The notes beneath the pieces are model-generated. The model saw only the letters and a list, made by a program, of their open reading frames with translations. It ran no database searches and was not told the origin of the DNA. A stretch of 29,557 nucleotides of DNA. It comes from a virus. The position numbers were made by a program, and so were the translations under genes. Positions 7,309 to 14,857 of this stretch are shown one piece after another (position 1 is the stretch's first letter; every line of letters begins with the position of its first letter). The stretch covers positions 1 through 29,557 of IMG/VR virus record IMGVR_UViG_3300040801_002376; one strand, written 5' to 3'.

Positions 7309-8347
7309 CGAGAAGTAAACCCCCTTCTATCATAGAACGGTAACCAATTGTAAATTGTTTTTTGATGAACTCTTTGAAATCAGTTTCTTCAAGGATTGGT
7401 TTCCAGAACTCTTCGGTAAGAGTTGCAGCTGCACGAACTTTAGGATCAAGCAATTCACCAGTTTCACGGTCGACAACACAGTACCAACCATTTGATGGTT
7501 TAGCCACATAATTACCGGCCAGAGCAATGTCAAGTAGACCACTGTACTTCTCAATACCGCCATCCCACGATACGCTTACTGGAATCTTAGATTTCTCTTT
7601 GACATAACGAGACTTTTCAACGTTAATAATAAAGTCGTAACCAGTAACTTCTGTACCTGTCTTATTTTGACGACGACCCAAGATCCAGATATTATCGGCT
7701 GAATAGTAAATGCCTGTACCACCACCCACAACGTCTTTCGGGAACAAACCGATTTCTTTATATGTGTGGTTAATAGCAAGAAGAGAAATATTCTTCATTG
7801 TAAGGTATGGGGTAACCATACGGAATAGACCTTTAAGTGCCTTTGCACGAGACATATCTGCAACAGATTTCTCGTTGAGTGCATCCTCAAGTTCTTTCTT
7901 TGATGCAAGGTTACCAATAGAATCGATAACAATAATGACTTTATCGCCACGGTCAATGTTCTCAAGTTGGCCAACCAGGTCGAATTTAAGCTGCTCAACA
8001 TCTGTAATAGGAGTATGCAATACACGACCGGCATCAATGCCAAACGTTTCAAAGTAAGCTTGTGGTGAACCAAACTCAGAGTCATAGAACAACATAACAG
8101 CATCTTCATGCTCTCGAAGATATGCTGCAGCCATAAGCAAAGCAAACGAAGTCTTAAAGTGCTTCGAAGGACCGGCAAGAACAGTCAACCCTGACACGAG
8201 ACCGCCATCAACAGATCCACTCAGTGCAACATTAACCATTGGTACTTCGGTAGTCACAATATCCTTTTGAGCAAAAAGAACCGATTCAGAAAGAATAGCA
8301 GTATCCTTAATCTTGGTATTCTTTTTTAGTTTATTCATAATTGACAT
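7292..8347 (-). CDS. uvsX: UvsX RecA-like recombinase
   Basis: Strand-exchange protein for recombination-dependent replication and repair. Walker A is GPSKHFKTS at 59-67, matching the T4 UvsX form GPSKxFK. Walker B is VIIVIDSIGNL, and a VGGGTGIYYSAD loop corresponds to the DNA-binding region. The acidic C-terminus LLLDENDV is typical. Length 351 residues is close to T4 UvsX. ATG 8347 has AAGG eight bases upstream. It follows a small gene and the early promoter at 8551, consistent with early expression. Confidence 0.95.
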   Translation of the reverse strand: MSIMNKLKKNTKIKDTAILSESVLFAQKDIVTTEVPMVNVALSGSVDGGLVSGLTVLAGPSKHFKTSFALLMAAAYLREHEDAVMLFYDSEFGSPQAYFETFGIDAGRVLHTPITDVEQLKFDLVGQLENIDRGDKVIIVIDSIGNLASKKELEDALNEKSVADMSRAKALKGLFRMVTPYLTMKNISLLAINHTYKEIGLFPKDVVGGGTGIYYSADNIWILGRRQNKTGTEVTGYDFIINVEKSRYVKEKSKIPVSVSWDGGIEKYSGLLDIALAGNYVAKPSNGWYCVVDRETGELLDPKVRAAATLTEEFWKPILEETDFKEFIKKQFTIGYRSMIEGGLLLDENDV

Positions 8348-8348
8348 G

Positions 8349-8519
8349 TTAATTACCTTTTGATACGCGGATTTGAACTATATCCGCTTCTGTGATTTTA
8401 CCGTCTTCGATCATTTGATTCAGTTGTTTTTCTGAATATACACTAAACCCCTTACTGGATCCACTTTTTTTAATCCAATATGCTTGAGACGCGTTAATTT
8501 TTTGGTTTCGCCGTGGCAT
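8349..8519 (-). CDS. Small basic protein upstream of uvsX, 56 aa
   Basis: ATG at 8519 follows GGAG at 6 bases. The product starts MPRRNQKINASQAYW, is basic, and has a helix SEKQLNQMIEDGKIT followed by a short strand DIVQIRVSK. It could be a small winged or MerR-like nucleic-acid-binding unit, but this is not certain. First gene of the transcript from the promoter at 8551. Confidence 0.7.
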   Translation of the reverse strand: MPRRNQKINASQAYWIKKSGSSKGFSVYSEKQLNQMIEDGKITEADIVQIRVSKGN

Positions 8520-8543
8520 TATCTACTCCGTTTGATTTGATGT

Positions 8544-8579
8544 TGGTATTATTATACCATAAACTCATCTAGTTGTACA
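8544..8579 (-). promoter_or_regulatory. Early promoter overlapping the stop codon of the upstream gene
   Basis: Minus strand: -35 TGTACA at 8574-8579, 17-bp spacer, -10 TATAAT at 8551-8556. Perfect inverted repeat TGGTAT-TATT-ATACCA at 8544-8559. The stop codon TAA of the 8552-9601 gene is part of the -10 box. Drives the small gene at 8519, uvsX, gp41 and thyX. Confidence 0.85.
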
Positions 8580-9601
8580 CCTTTATTTTTAGGCTCACCT
8601 TGTCTTTGTTCCCATCCCGAGATCCAACCTGAGTTATTAGATAGGCTAGATGGGATATGGCCAAATGTATCATCACTTCGTGGTACGTAATTCTGACCGA
8701 ACCGAACAAAGTCGCACATCACATCTTCGTTATCCCGAGGCGCACCACCCATACGTTCACACAGTAAATCCATAAAGGAATCTGTATCATATCCACTTGA
8801 CAATAGTTTCATACAACGAACTGCATTATTTCCAAAGTATCCATGTGACATATCATCAACCAGATCTTTGTGGTAGTCACCTAAATCATATGAGAATGCA
8901 GCGTAGACAAAGTTAAATCGTTTGTGTCCTTGTTCTACGTTATGTTGATTTAAATAGTCAACCACTTCTTTGTGTGTTCTCTTACGACCTTCTTTTGGCA
9001 TCCAATCCATAAACCGGTCGAGCAACGGTTCAAGCTCATTAACCATAAAATCAAGGCAAGTAACACCCTTACGAGGAGAAGGTGGTTGGTTACCAATAGA
9101 TGTAAACAGTGGTTTACCTGCACCCTTGGTTTCAACCATGAGATCTTTCATGTCTTGGATATCTCGTAGAGTACCAAAGCGATGTACGATATTATTTCGA
9201 TAACCGTGATCTCGAGTAAACGATGCACCTGAACCGGTAATGCGGTGTGCCAAATAAACGTAGAACCAGGTTTTAGTATCCCAGCTGTCAGTGATATAGC
9301 TATCAACCAGATCCCAATAATCCTGGCCGAGTGCTGGGTTTTTAATCTGATGATGACGCTTCGGTGTTTCTCTACAGAACTTTAGATCCTGTAGAACGTT
9401 AGAAAAACCAGCAGCGTTTCGTGTGTAACAATCGTAAATATCTATCTCTTGCATCAGCGGATCGTTTACTGCAGCATCAGCTTCTGGCCCGAGGTAGGAT
9501 AGTTTACCCCAGTTGCAGTTCTCTTGCAGCCATTTGGCACGCGGATAATAATAGTTGACTAGTACATCTAGTGCTTCTTCATTCAGCCATTTCTTTGACA
9601 T
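8552..9601 (-). CDS. Putative aGPT-pyrophosphorylase-like base hypermodification enzyme
   Basis: Resembles alpha-glutamyl/putrescinyl thymine pyrophosphorylase (aGPT-Pplase) proteins, which are proposed to replace an activated hydroxymethyl group on DNA pyrimidines by an amine. From the chosen start, RITGSGASF falls near 120-128, HGYRNN at 132-137 and a TSIGNQPPSPRKG segment near 167-179; these are what remind me of the family. The ATG at 9649 has a good GGAG but would overlap the upstream gene by 71 bases; ATG 9601 (MSKKWLNEE) has GGGA and a 23-base overlap. Last gene of the modification cluster. The family call is from memory and should be treated as a hypothesis. Confidence 0.55.
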   Translation of the reverse strand: MSKKWLNEEALDVLVNYYYPRAKWLQENCNWGKLSYLGPEADAAVNDPLMQEIDIYDCYTRNAAGFSNVLQDLKFCRETPKRHHQIKNPALGQDYWDLVDSYITDSWDTKTWFYVYLAHRITGSGASFTRDHGYRNNIVHRFGTLRDIQDMKDLMVETKGAGKPLFTSIGNQPPSPRKGVTCLDFMVNELEPLLDRFMDWMPKEGRKRTHKEVVDYLNQHNVEQGHKRFNFVYAAFSYDLGDYHKDLVDDMSHGYFGNNAVRCMKLLSSGYDTDSFMDLLCERMGGAPRDNEDVMCDFVRFGQNYVPRSDDTFGHIPSSLSNNSGWISGWEQRQGEPKNKGVQLDEFMV

Positions 9602-10487
9602 TCTTTTCCCAATCTCTGTATGAGTCAATTCGATCGTAGATTGTTTCATCTTTTAGCTCCGGTTCTGTTCCGACATTCCAAAATAAAATGTCTTTATGTT
9701 TGGCTTCTTCTTTATTGATAAAACGCCAAACCTTAGCATCATACGTACCAATAGTTGGAAAGGGAGGCCAGAGATCTTTATCTTCTTCTTTTGTAAAGGC
9801 ATACGGATGGCTTATTGGAGTTGCTAAACCAAGCTCACCGGCTTTCATGTTACGTGATACACAAACCGAAGTAAACTTAGCATTAGGCCATGCAATTTGC
9901 AGCCCCCGTGTGAGCACGCCCGTGGACGTGGCAGTATACACTTCGTCTGGTTCTTTAAGTTTAGATGCTGACTTTACGATACCAGCAGTAACCATCTCAT
10001 GCTTTAAACCAAGTGGAATAAAGAAAGCGTTGTGGTGTTCATCAGCCCACTTCTTTGCAATCAGATTCAGGTTAGGCATTGCAGCAATACGATGAAAAGA
10101 TACCTCAGCACCACGCTCGATACAACATGCCTGGTGAATAGAAATCTTTTTAGATGAGGGCATGAACAGCATTACTTTTTTGTTATGACGTTTTGCCACA
10201 TCCAAAATAGATACACCAGCCAAACCTGTTCGTGGCTGAACATAAACAATAGTGTCTATCTCTTCAGGTAAAGAAGAAATGAGGCAGTCACCACCACGAA
10301 CTTTTGATCCAACCAGATAGTCATCACGTACGACACGTACACCATCATGCATTACTACTTCAGGTGTACCATAAGGATCTTCCCAGTCTTTGGCAAGGTT
10401 TAAGTAATATTCTTTTGCGTCTTCAAATGTGTAAAGGGGTCCAACGTCCTTGTTGACCCCATCGACTACGTGTTTATTATGAGCCAA
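9579..10487 (-). CDS. PLP-dependent enzyme, fold type II (ACC deaminase/cysteine-desulfhydrase-like)
   Basis: The VVRDDYLVGSKVRGG segment matches the lysine region of ACC-deaminase-like enzymes, with K62 as the probable Schiff-base lysine. A substrate loop RTGLAGVS and a phosphate-binding-like TSTGVLTRG follow. At 302 residues it is slightly short of the family norm. The start is TTG at 10487 (GGAG 11 bases upstream), overlapping the previous gene by eleven bases; no ATG occurs before M46, which would leave little before the lysine. Inside a cluster with a TS-like hydroxymethylase and a putative base pyrophosphorylase, it may trim or supply an amino-acid group on a modified base. Substrate unknown. 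Confidence 0.75.
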   Translation of the reverse strand: MAHNKHVVDGVNKDVGPLYTFEDAKEYYLNLAKDWEDPYGTPEVVMHDGVRVVRDDYLVGSKVRGGDCLISSLPEEIDTIVYVQPRTGLAGVSILDVAKRHNKKVMLFMPSSKKISIHQACCIERGAEVSFHRIAAMPNLNLIAKKWADEHHNAFFIPLGLKHEMVTAGIVKSASKLKEPDEVYTATSTGVLTRGLQIAWPNAKFTSVCVSRNMKAGELGLATPISHPYAFTKEEDKDLWPPFPTIGTYDAKVWRFINKEEAKHKDILFWNVGTEPELKDETIYDRIDSYRDWEKNVKEMAE

Positions 10488-11454
10488 GTAAAGTTACTCC
10501 CCAATCGTTTCTGTAATAAAATGGTGGAGCAATGTGGAATGATGATCCGTGCTCCATATATGTTTTTGCGTATGTCTCACCATCCATTGTGTACCAATCA
10601 CGGGGTGGAATAATTATGTTTCCGTTGGATTGTTTATCGAGTTCGTCAATAAAGTGCATTGTAACGTCTCGACGATCAGCGGAAGATCCGTAGAACGGGG
10701 TTCCTTTAAAGAATCCAGATTTGGGAATACGGCGACCTTCCCATTCAACGGGTACTGGACAACTATATAGTACTTGCACTCCGAACTTGGATTGAAGAAC
10801 TTCGCCCTCTCGGATGTACCGACTGACCAAATCTGCCACGTCATAATCATCGTGCCGGCAAATATGGTGCCTAATGTCAATAGAGCCAAAACAGAGATTA
10901 ATGACGCCAGTAGGTACCACGCCACGGAGCATAGATTCAAAACCATTTTTAAGAGCACCGTGAAGAGTTTTGCCATCGTTACGAAGCACACGATGCCTAT
11001 GCCCACTAAAAGCAATAGTGTGAGAATCTCCCAAAGTGACTGAGTCATAGTCTAAGTCCTCTTGTTTCAAGGAAGGCACATTCTTCAACCTATTAGAAAG
11101 TGCATCACACCATTCTTCGGTAATACCTTCGTAAGTAGTATTTGCGCCAATACGCTTTTTCAGCATTGCTCCATAGTCTGGCATATCCCAATCAAGTGAC
11201 ACGATATTATCACACGAAGCAACTAGGTTGATCCGATCAAATACTTCCTTTGTTGCACCACCAAATAGGTTAAGTGTACCACCAAAGTTAGCACCATGGT
11301 CGATGTAAACCTTGTTGTACAATGTAACATTTGGTGTACATTTATTATTAATATCGGCATTAAGCTGCTCAGCCCACAGCTGAGACCAGCCATGGGTGTG
11401 AGACTTTGGATTAACCGGTATATTAGATATAGGGTTTGTGATTACACTAGTCAT
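10477..11454 (-). CDS. SGNH/GDSL-like protein in the modification cluster
   Basis: Starting at ATG 11454 (MTSVITNP), the 325-residue protein has LGDSHT with the nucleophile-type GDSH at 142-145, a block-III-like FGSIDIRHH at 189-197 and FHIAP with H307 near the C-terminus. These agree with an SGNH hydrolase or transferase core, although the Asp normally three residues before the catalytic His is not obvious. About 130 N-terminal residues form an additional domain containing DHGANFGGTLNLFGG. It overlaps the dCMP deaminase gene by eight bases. An acyl or ester transfer role on a DNA base or nucleotide is speculation from context. Confidence 0.6.
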   Translation of the reverse strand: MTSVITNPISNIPVNPKSHTHGWSQLWAEQLNADINNKCTPNVTLYNKVYIDHGANFGGTLNLFGGATKEVFDRINLVASCDNIVSLDWDMPDYGAMLKKRIGANTTYEGITEEWCDALSNRLKNVPSLKQEDLDYDSVTLGDSHTIAFSGHRHRVLRNDGKTLHGALKNGFESMLRGVVPTGVINLCFGSIDIRHHICRHDDYDVADLVSRYIREGEVLQSKFGVQVLYSCPVPVEWEGRRIPKSGFFKGTPFYGSSADRRDVTMHFIDELDKQSNGNIIIPPRDWYTMDGETYAKTYMEHGSSFHIAPPFYYRNDWGVTLLGS

Positions 11455-11902
11455 CGATAAACTGCCAAGCAACCCCGGCCTCTGAAAATAGTTCTTGAGT
11501 AAGCTTAAAAGATTCTGTCCATACCTCAGGAGTATCTTCCTGAGATGGCATAATTACCTGTTTAACACCAACCTGGATAAGACCCTTTGCACACTCAGAA
11601 CAGACAGGAAGACCTGTAACATACACAGTAGATCCATCAAGGGAAACACCATTATATGTTGCGTTATAAATCAGATTCATTTCGGCATGAACAACAAATT
11701 TATATTTAGTCTCACGGTCATTTAACCGCTCTGGGCTGTGACGAATATTACGGGGAAAGCCATTATAGCCTTGAGCCAAAACCTGGCCTTTATCACCAAC
11801 TGCCACTGCACCAATCTTACGAGACGGGTCTTTAGACCAAGTTGAGATTTCCTTAGCGAGGCTTAGATAACGTTTATTCCAATCATGACGAAGTGTGGGC
11901 AA
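11447..11902 (-). CDS. cd: Deoxycytidylate (dCMP) deaminase
   Basis: Converts dCMP to dUMP, the substrate of ThyX. Zinc and catalytic motifs are complete: HAEMN with H72 and E74, and PVCSEC with C101 and C104. The start is TTG at 11902 with AAGGA eight bases upstream; there is no ATG in frame near the N-terminus and the residues from RHDWNKRYLSLA are conserved in the family. Length 151 residues is normal. It lies between the TS-like gene and the SGNH gene, so it may also serve nucleotide supply for base modification. Confidence 0.93.
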   Translation of the reverse strand: MPTLRHDWNKRYLSLAKEISTWSKDPSRKIGAVAVGDKGQVLAQGYNGFPRNIRHSPERLNDRETKYKFVVHAEMNLIYNATYNGVSLDGSTVYVTGLPVCSECAKGLIQVGVKQVIMPSQEDTPEVWTESFKLTQELFSEAGVAWQFIDD

Positions 11903-11913
11903 ATCAGTATTCC

Positions 11914-12585
11914 TTATTTAACTAGATCGAAGTGGCGTTCGTATACGTGGAGATTCATCACTTGCCAGGTGAGATCACCTTTTTCAACATAGACATCAAA
12001 CTGTTCTGCTAGTGATCCGATGGCATAATCCATAAGATACTGAGCCCACGCATAATCATTCTTATATCCAAATACAACATCGTTTGAACGCATTTGAGAT
12101 ACCATATGCAGCTTACCATCACGGATATAGAAGGTTTGCGCATTGGTACAGATGAAGTCAGACTTGCCACCTTCATCGAATTCAACCCAGATTGATGGAC
12201 GGTTGTAAACCATTTGAGCACGGCGAGAGTCAGGATTGCCAGCTAGTTCTTCAATAGCCTTGTAATATTGACCATGATACTTTTCAGAAAAAACTAAGTG
12301 ACCATAGTTTGAATTAATGTTACCATGGGCATCGGCCGAGTACTGCCATGCTGCAGGAGGAGCCTTATCTTTACCATGGATATCATTAATGTTGGTTGAC
12401 ATTGATTCGTACCAAGCTAGCTCGGCATTAATGTATTCCTGGCTTGGCATGCCGAAAATAGATGGTTCATCAGCTATAAAAGATGCACCTAACATTTCGA
12501 TAGTTTTAGCACCAGTTTTATCAACAGTGAATCGTTTGTGAGCTAGTTCAGATTTAAAGTAATCTCTTACATCATTTACATTCAT
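11914..12585 (-). CDS. Thymidylate-synthase-fold deoxypyrimidine hydroxymethylase, probably dCMP hydroxymethylase
   Basis: TS family with catalytic C146 in FICTNA and the RSND signature at 166-169. The residue at the place of N177 of E. coli TS is D177 (GYKND), the change known to favour dCMP over dUMP in T4 gp42. The phage already has ThyX, so a methylating TS would be redundant. The product would be 5-hydroxymethyl-dCMP, later built into DNA. It heads a run of genes for deaminase, SGNH protein, PLP enzyme and pyrophosphorylase-like protein. Its start overlaps the preceding small gene by ATGA. dUMP hydroxymethylase remains possible. Confidence 0.8.
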   Translation of the reverse strand: MNVNDVRDYFKSELAHKRFTVDKTGAKTIEMLGASFIADEPSIFGMPSQEYINAELAWYESMSTNINDIHGKDKAPPAAWQYSADAHGNINSNYGHLVFSEKYHGQYYKAIEELAGNPDSRRAQMVYNRPSIWVEFDEGGKSDFICTNAQTFYIRDGKLHMVSQMRSNDVVFGYKNDYAWAQYLMDYAIGSLAEQFDVYVEKGDLTWQVMNLHVYERHFDLVK

Positions 12586-12761
12586 TCGTCATCACCTTCT
12601 GAAACTGTTGCGTGTGTATATCCGGTTGCTGCAAGGAACTCATTAAAGGCTTGACGCATTTCATACACATCGGCATCGTCTACGATTTCCATAGTTACAG
12701 ATTTCACTGCCGTAAATTCTTGACTACTTTTCGGTGTTTCATATGTTAGGGTATAACTCAT
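12582..12761 (-). CDS. Small acidic protein, 59 aa
   Basis: ATG at 12761 opens MSYTLTYETPKSSQEFTAVKSV and the product ends SEGDDE. One strand pair followed by a helix MEIVDDADVYEMRQAFNEFL. It overlaps the TS-like gene (ATGA) and the upstream DUF5664 gene (four bases), so all three are translationally coupled. Function unknown. Confidence 0.75.
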   Translation of the reverse strand: MSYTLTYETPKSSQEFTAVKSVTMEIVDDADVYEMRQAFNEFLAATGYTHATVSEGDDE

Positions 12762-13069
12762 GATTTCTCCTTATATCGGTCATCCATATCAGGATGCTCA
12801 TTGGTGTGAATCATTAGAATCATAAGCTGGCACATGGCATGGGCCAAGTGACGATTGCCTGATTCTGGATCCAGGTCTTCACCACGCCAGTAGGCGTTAA
12901 GGTGACGTTGCATTGATGAATAAGTACGTGAATGGGCAGTGTTACCACCATCCATTCGCCAGTTATTCATGCCATACTTTTCAGCGCCGAAGCCAAGAAC
13001 GACTGATGCCTCTTCGAGGACTTCGGGCGGAAGAAGTGCTAAGTTAGGTTTTCCATTATCATATTTCAT
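12758..13069 (-). CDS. DUF5664-type nucleotide pyrophosphohydrolase (MazZ-like)
   Basis: Matches the dATP/dGTP diphosphohydrolase N-terminal family: KYDNGKPNLALLPP at the N-terminus, GAEKYGMNNWR, and HLNAYWRGEDLD...HLAHAMCQL. These proteins are all-alpha NTP pyrophosphohydrolases. One of two such paralogues in the window (the other at 27990). Beside the hydroxymethylase it could clear an unmodified dNTP such as dCTP, as T4 gp56 does; substrate is inference. A link to 2-aminoadenine genomes is not supported because no PurZ is seen. Confidence 0.8.
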   Translation of the reverse strand: MKYDNGKPNLALLPPEVLEEASVVLGFGAEKYGMNNWRMDGGNTAHSRTYSSMQRHLNAYWRGEDLDPESGNRHLAHAMCQLMILMIHTNEHPDMDDRYKEKS

Positions 13070-13374
13070 TTAAACGCCTTGTTATATGCTGCATTCAATT
13101 CTACCACTTCTTTTATGGACGTAAAGTCACCGGCTTCTTTTACTCCAGAGGATATCTTGTAACCAAAGGCTACAGCATCAGCCTCAGTTTTATGACCGCA
13201 TCCTTTTCCACACCATTGTGTTTTAAACGCAACGCCGTTTTTACATACATAGTTATCGGTATAGAAACGTGTCATATATTTTATGATTTTACCGTCGGAA
13301 CGAATTGGATACGCGTTAAACTTTTGGGACTGGCCATCTCGAGCAGTGCCATAATATTCACGTTTTACTTTCAT
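13066..13374 (-). CDS. Hypothetical protein, basic, 102 aa
   Basis: Starts MKVKREYYGTARDGQSQKF. A CGKGCGHKTEADAVAFGY region has two close cysteines (WCGKGCGH) that could bind a metal but lacks a second pair. First gene of the transcript from the early promoter at 13401, and it overlaps the DUF5664 gene by four bases. Not recognised. Confidence 0.7.
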   Translation of the reverse strand: MKVKREYYGTARDGQSQKFNAYPIRSDGKIIKYMTRFYTDNYVCKNGVAFKTQWCGKGCGHKTEADAVAFGYKISSGVKEAGDFTSIKEVVELNAAYNKAFK

Positions 13375-13394
13375 AACATATCTCCATTTAATAT

Positions 13395-13429
13395 TGGTAT
13401 ATTATACCACATCCATTAACGTTTGTACA
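13395..13429 (-). promoter_or_regulatory. Early promoter with palindrome
   Basis: Minus strand: -35 TGTACA at 13424-13429, 17-bp spacer, -10 TATAAT at 13401-13406. A perfect inverted repeat TGGTAT-ATT-ATACCA spans 13395-13409. The -35 lies inside the end of the 13416-13898 gene. Drives the transcript through the hypermodification cluster. Confidence 0.85.
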
Positions 13430-13898
13430 CACTTTTATATCGATTAATTTCATTATCCCACTCAAACATCTCGTCACACACGTATGCAATTGTGTAGTCA
13501 GAGCCACGCTCAATACGACCACTACGCTCAAAGAAAATGACGTAATCAGAAACATCTTTATTCCACATCACTTTGCGTTCCCACAAAGAGGTACGACCAT
13601 CCACGCTTTTAGTATAGTTGTGTAATACATTCTGCTTATACTCATCGGACTCACGAGATGAAGAAAATGTCTTGACCTCTACTGATTTACCATCTGGTGA
13701 AAACACGTCTTTATAATCATCGGTGTCATCAGTATAACCGCACTTCTCCATAAGGTACCGTTCGGCAATTAAGCCATATTCAGTATTGTCATAACCAGAG
13801 TACGCTGGCTTGTACTCACGTTTCATATGCTCACGCAATGCTTTCGCATCAATATCTTTATTTGTGAACGTAGTTCCGACTTCGATATTCCAATTCAT
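13416..13898 (-). CDS. Putative PD-(D/E)XK nuclease-like protein
   Basis: The 160-residue protein has a helix with E46 (GLIAERYLMEK), then D64, and SPDGKSVEVKTF with E74-x-K76. This order, E in a helix then D then ExK, is the layout of small PD-(D/E)XK nucleases. No DNA-recognition domain is seen. It overlaps the primase-like gene by four bases. It might act as a recombination or repair nuclease, or degrade unmodified host DNA, which would fit the nearby modification genes; both are inference. Confidence 0.6.
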   Translation of the reverse strand: MNWNIEVGTTFTNKDIDAKALREHMKREYKPAYSGYDNTEYGLIAERYLMEKCGYTDDTDDYKDVFSPDGKSVEVKTFSSSRESDEYKQNVLHNYTKSVDGRTSLWERKVMWNKDVSDYVIFFERSGRIERGSDYTIAYVCDEMFEWDNEINRYKSVYKR

Positions 13899-14848
13899 AT
13901 TGTATTCCTCATAACAAATTCTAAAGCACGATCTGCTTCTTTTTCAAGTGGACGACTCTTGTACCAATTGCCATTTGACATATCGAGCTGTCGACAAAGT
14001 ACCGCAATCTCTTTCGATGTAATTGGGTAGTTCTGACGAACAGCCGATGATGCAATAGAAACCATAAGCTGGTACATCTTATGGTACCATCCGGTACCTG
14101 ATATATCCTGATATTCAGTAATCATTTTATTCGAAACAAACGGGCAGTTCTCGTACGAAGTCCAGCGGATATCCGTATTAGTAAGTCTGTTTGCCCGTTC
14201 TTTCAGTAAAGCTTCTCGAATAGCAGGAGGAAGCTTGTCTATCATACCTACGTTCTGTTTCTCGGCATATTCATGCTTTGACATCATCTCGTAAGGATCA
14301 ATGTAATTACCAACATTAGTGAAAATAAAGTTGTCAGCACCAGGGTATTGCGCAGGTACGTAATACATTCTAGATAGATCTTTAGTCTGCTTATCTCCGA
14401 TGTTATCGAGTTCGGTATTGAGCGCAAACCAAAAGTGTCTGATTTTAGACTGCTCAACCGAATGCGTAAGTGGGAAGACGAGACGAAACTTTGGCGAACC
14501 ACTTTTACTACTAGCAGTAGAGTAGCAAACATAATAATAACTGCCAAAGCGATCTCTAAGTTCATTCTGTAAATCTCCTTTAAACTCATGGTCATCAACG
14601 TCAACAGCAGCCCAACCAGACCATGCAATGACGTTATCATTAGCACGAGTGGTATCAGGCTTATAGACAGCAGGAGAGATGAGAGGCGAAGGCTTACGCT
14701 TTGGCTTCTCACCCTTTACAGGTTTGTACCCTTCTTCGGCAGCAACATTGTACAACAACTTCTCGAACTGGTTAAAGTCCGAGAAGTCCATACGTTTATC
14801 AGTTTTGTTGTCGAATACACTGTCAAATAGTGTTAACGCGATTTCCAT
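13895..14848 (-). CDS. Primase-polymerase (AEP/VirE-N)-like protein
   Basis: Visible motifs recall archaeo-eukaryotic-type primases of plasmids and mobile elements: AVDVDD with D83-x-D85, SPKFRLVFPL at about 118-127, and LSRMYYVPAQYPG at 158-170. The C-terminal 100 residues (WYHKMYQLMVSIASS) look like a primase C-terminal helical domain. T4-like phages normally use gp61, a DnaG-type primase not seen here. Either this is an extra primase or the fold has another role. It sits between a MazG-like and a nuclease-like gene with four-base coupling downstream. Confidence is moderate. Confidence 0.55.
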   Translation of the reverse strand: MEIALTLFDSVFDNKTDKRMDFSDFNQFEKLLYNVAAEEGYKPVKGEKPKRKPSPLISPAVYKPDTTRANDNVIAWSGWAAVDVDDHEFKGDLQNELRDRFGSYYYVCYSTASSKSGSPKFRLVFPLTHSVEQSKIRHFWFALNTELDNIGDKQTKDLSRMYYVPAQYPGADNFIFTNVGNYIDPYEMMSKHEYAEKQNVGMIDKLPPAIREALLKERANRLTNTDIRWTSYENCPFVSNKMITEYQDISGTGWYHKMYQLMVSIASSAVRQNYPITSKEIAVLCRQLDMSNGNWYKSRPLEKEADRALEFVMRNTI

Positions 14849-14857
14849 AGTTATATC

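Noticed and set aside
11914-12585. Ordinary thymidylate synthase ThyA
   Set aside because: Asp at the N177 site and presence of ThyX make hydroxymethylase more likely.
12758-13069. MazZ-like protein as sign of a 2-aminoadenine (Z) genome
   Set aside because: No PurZ or DpoZ-type polymerase is present; the polymerase is gp43-type and DUF5664 proteins are widespread in phages without Z DNA.
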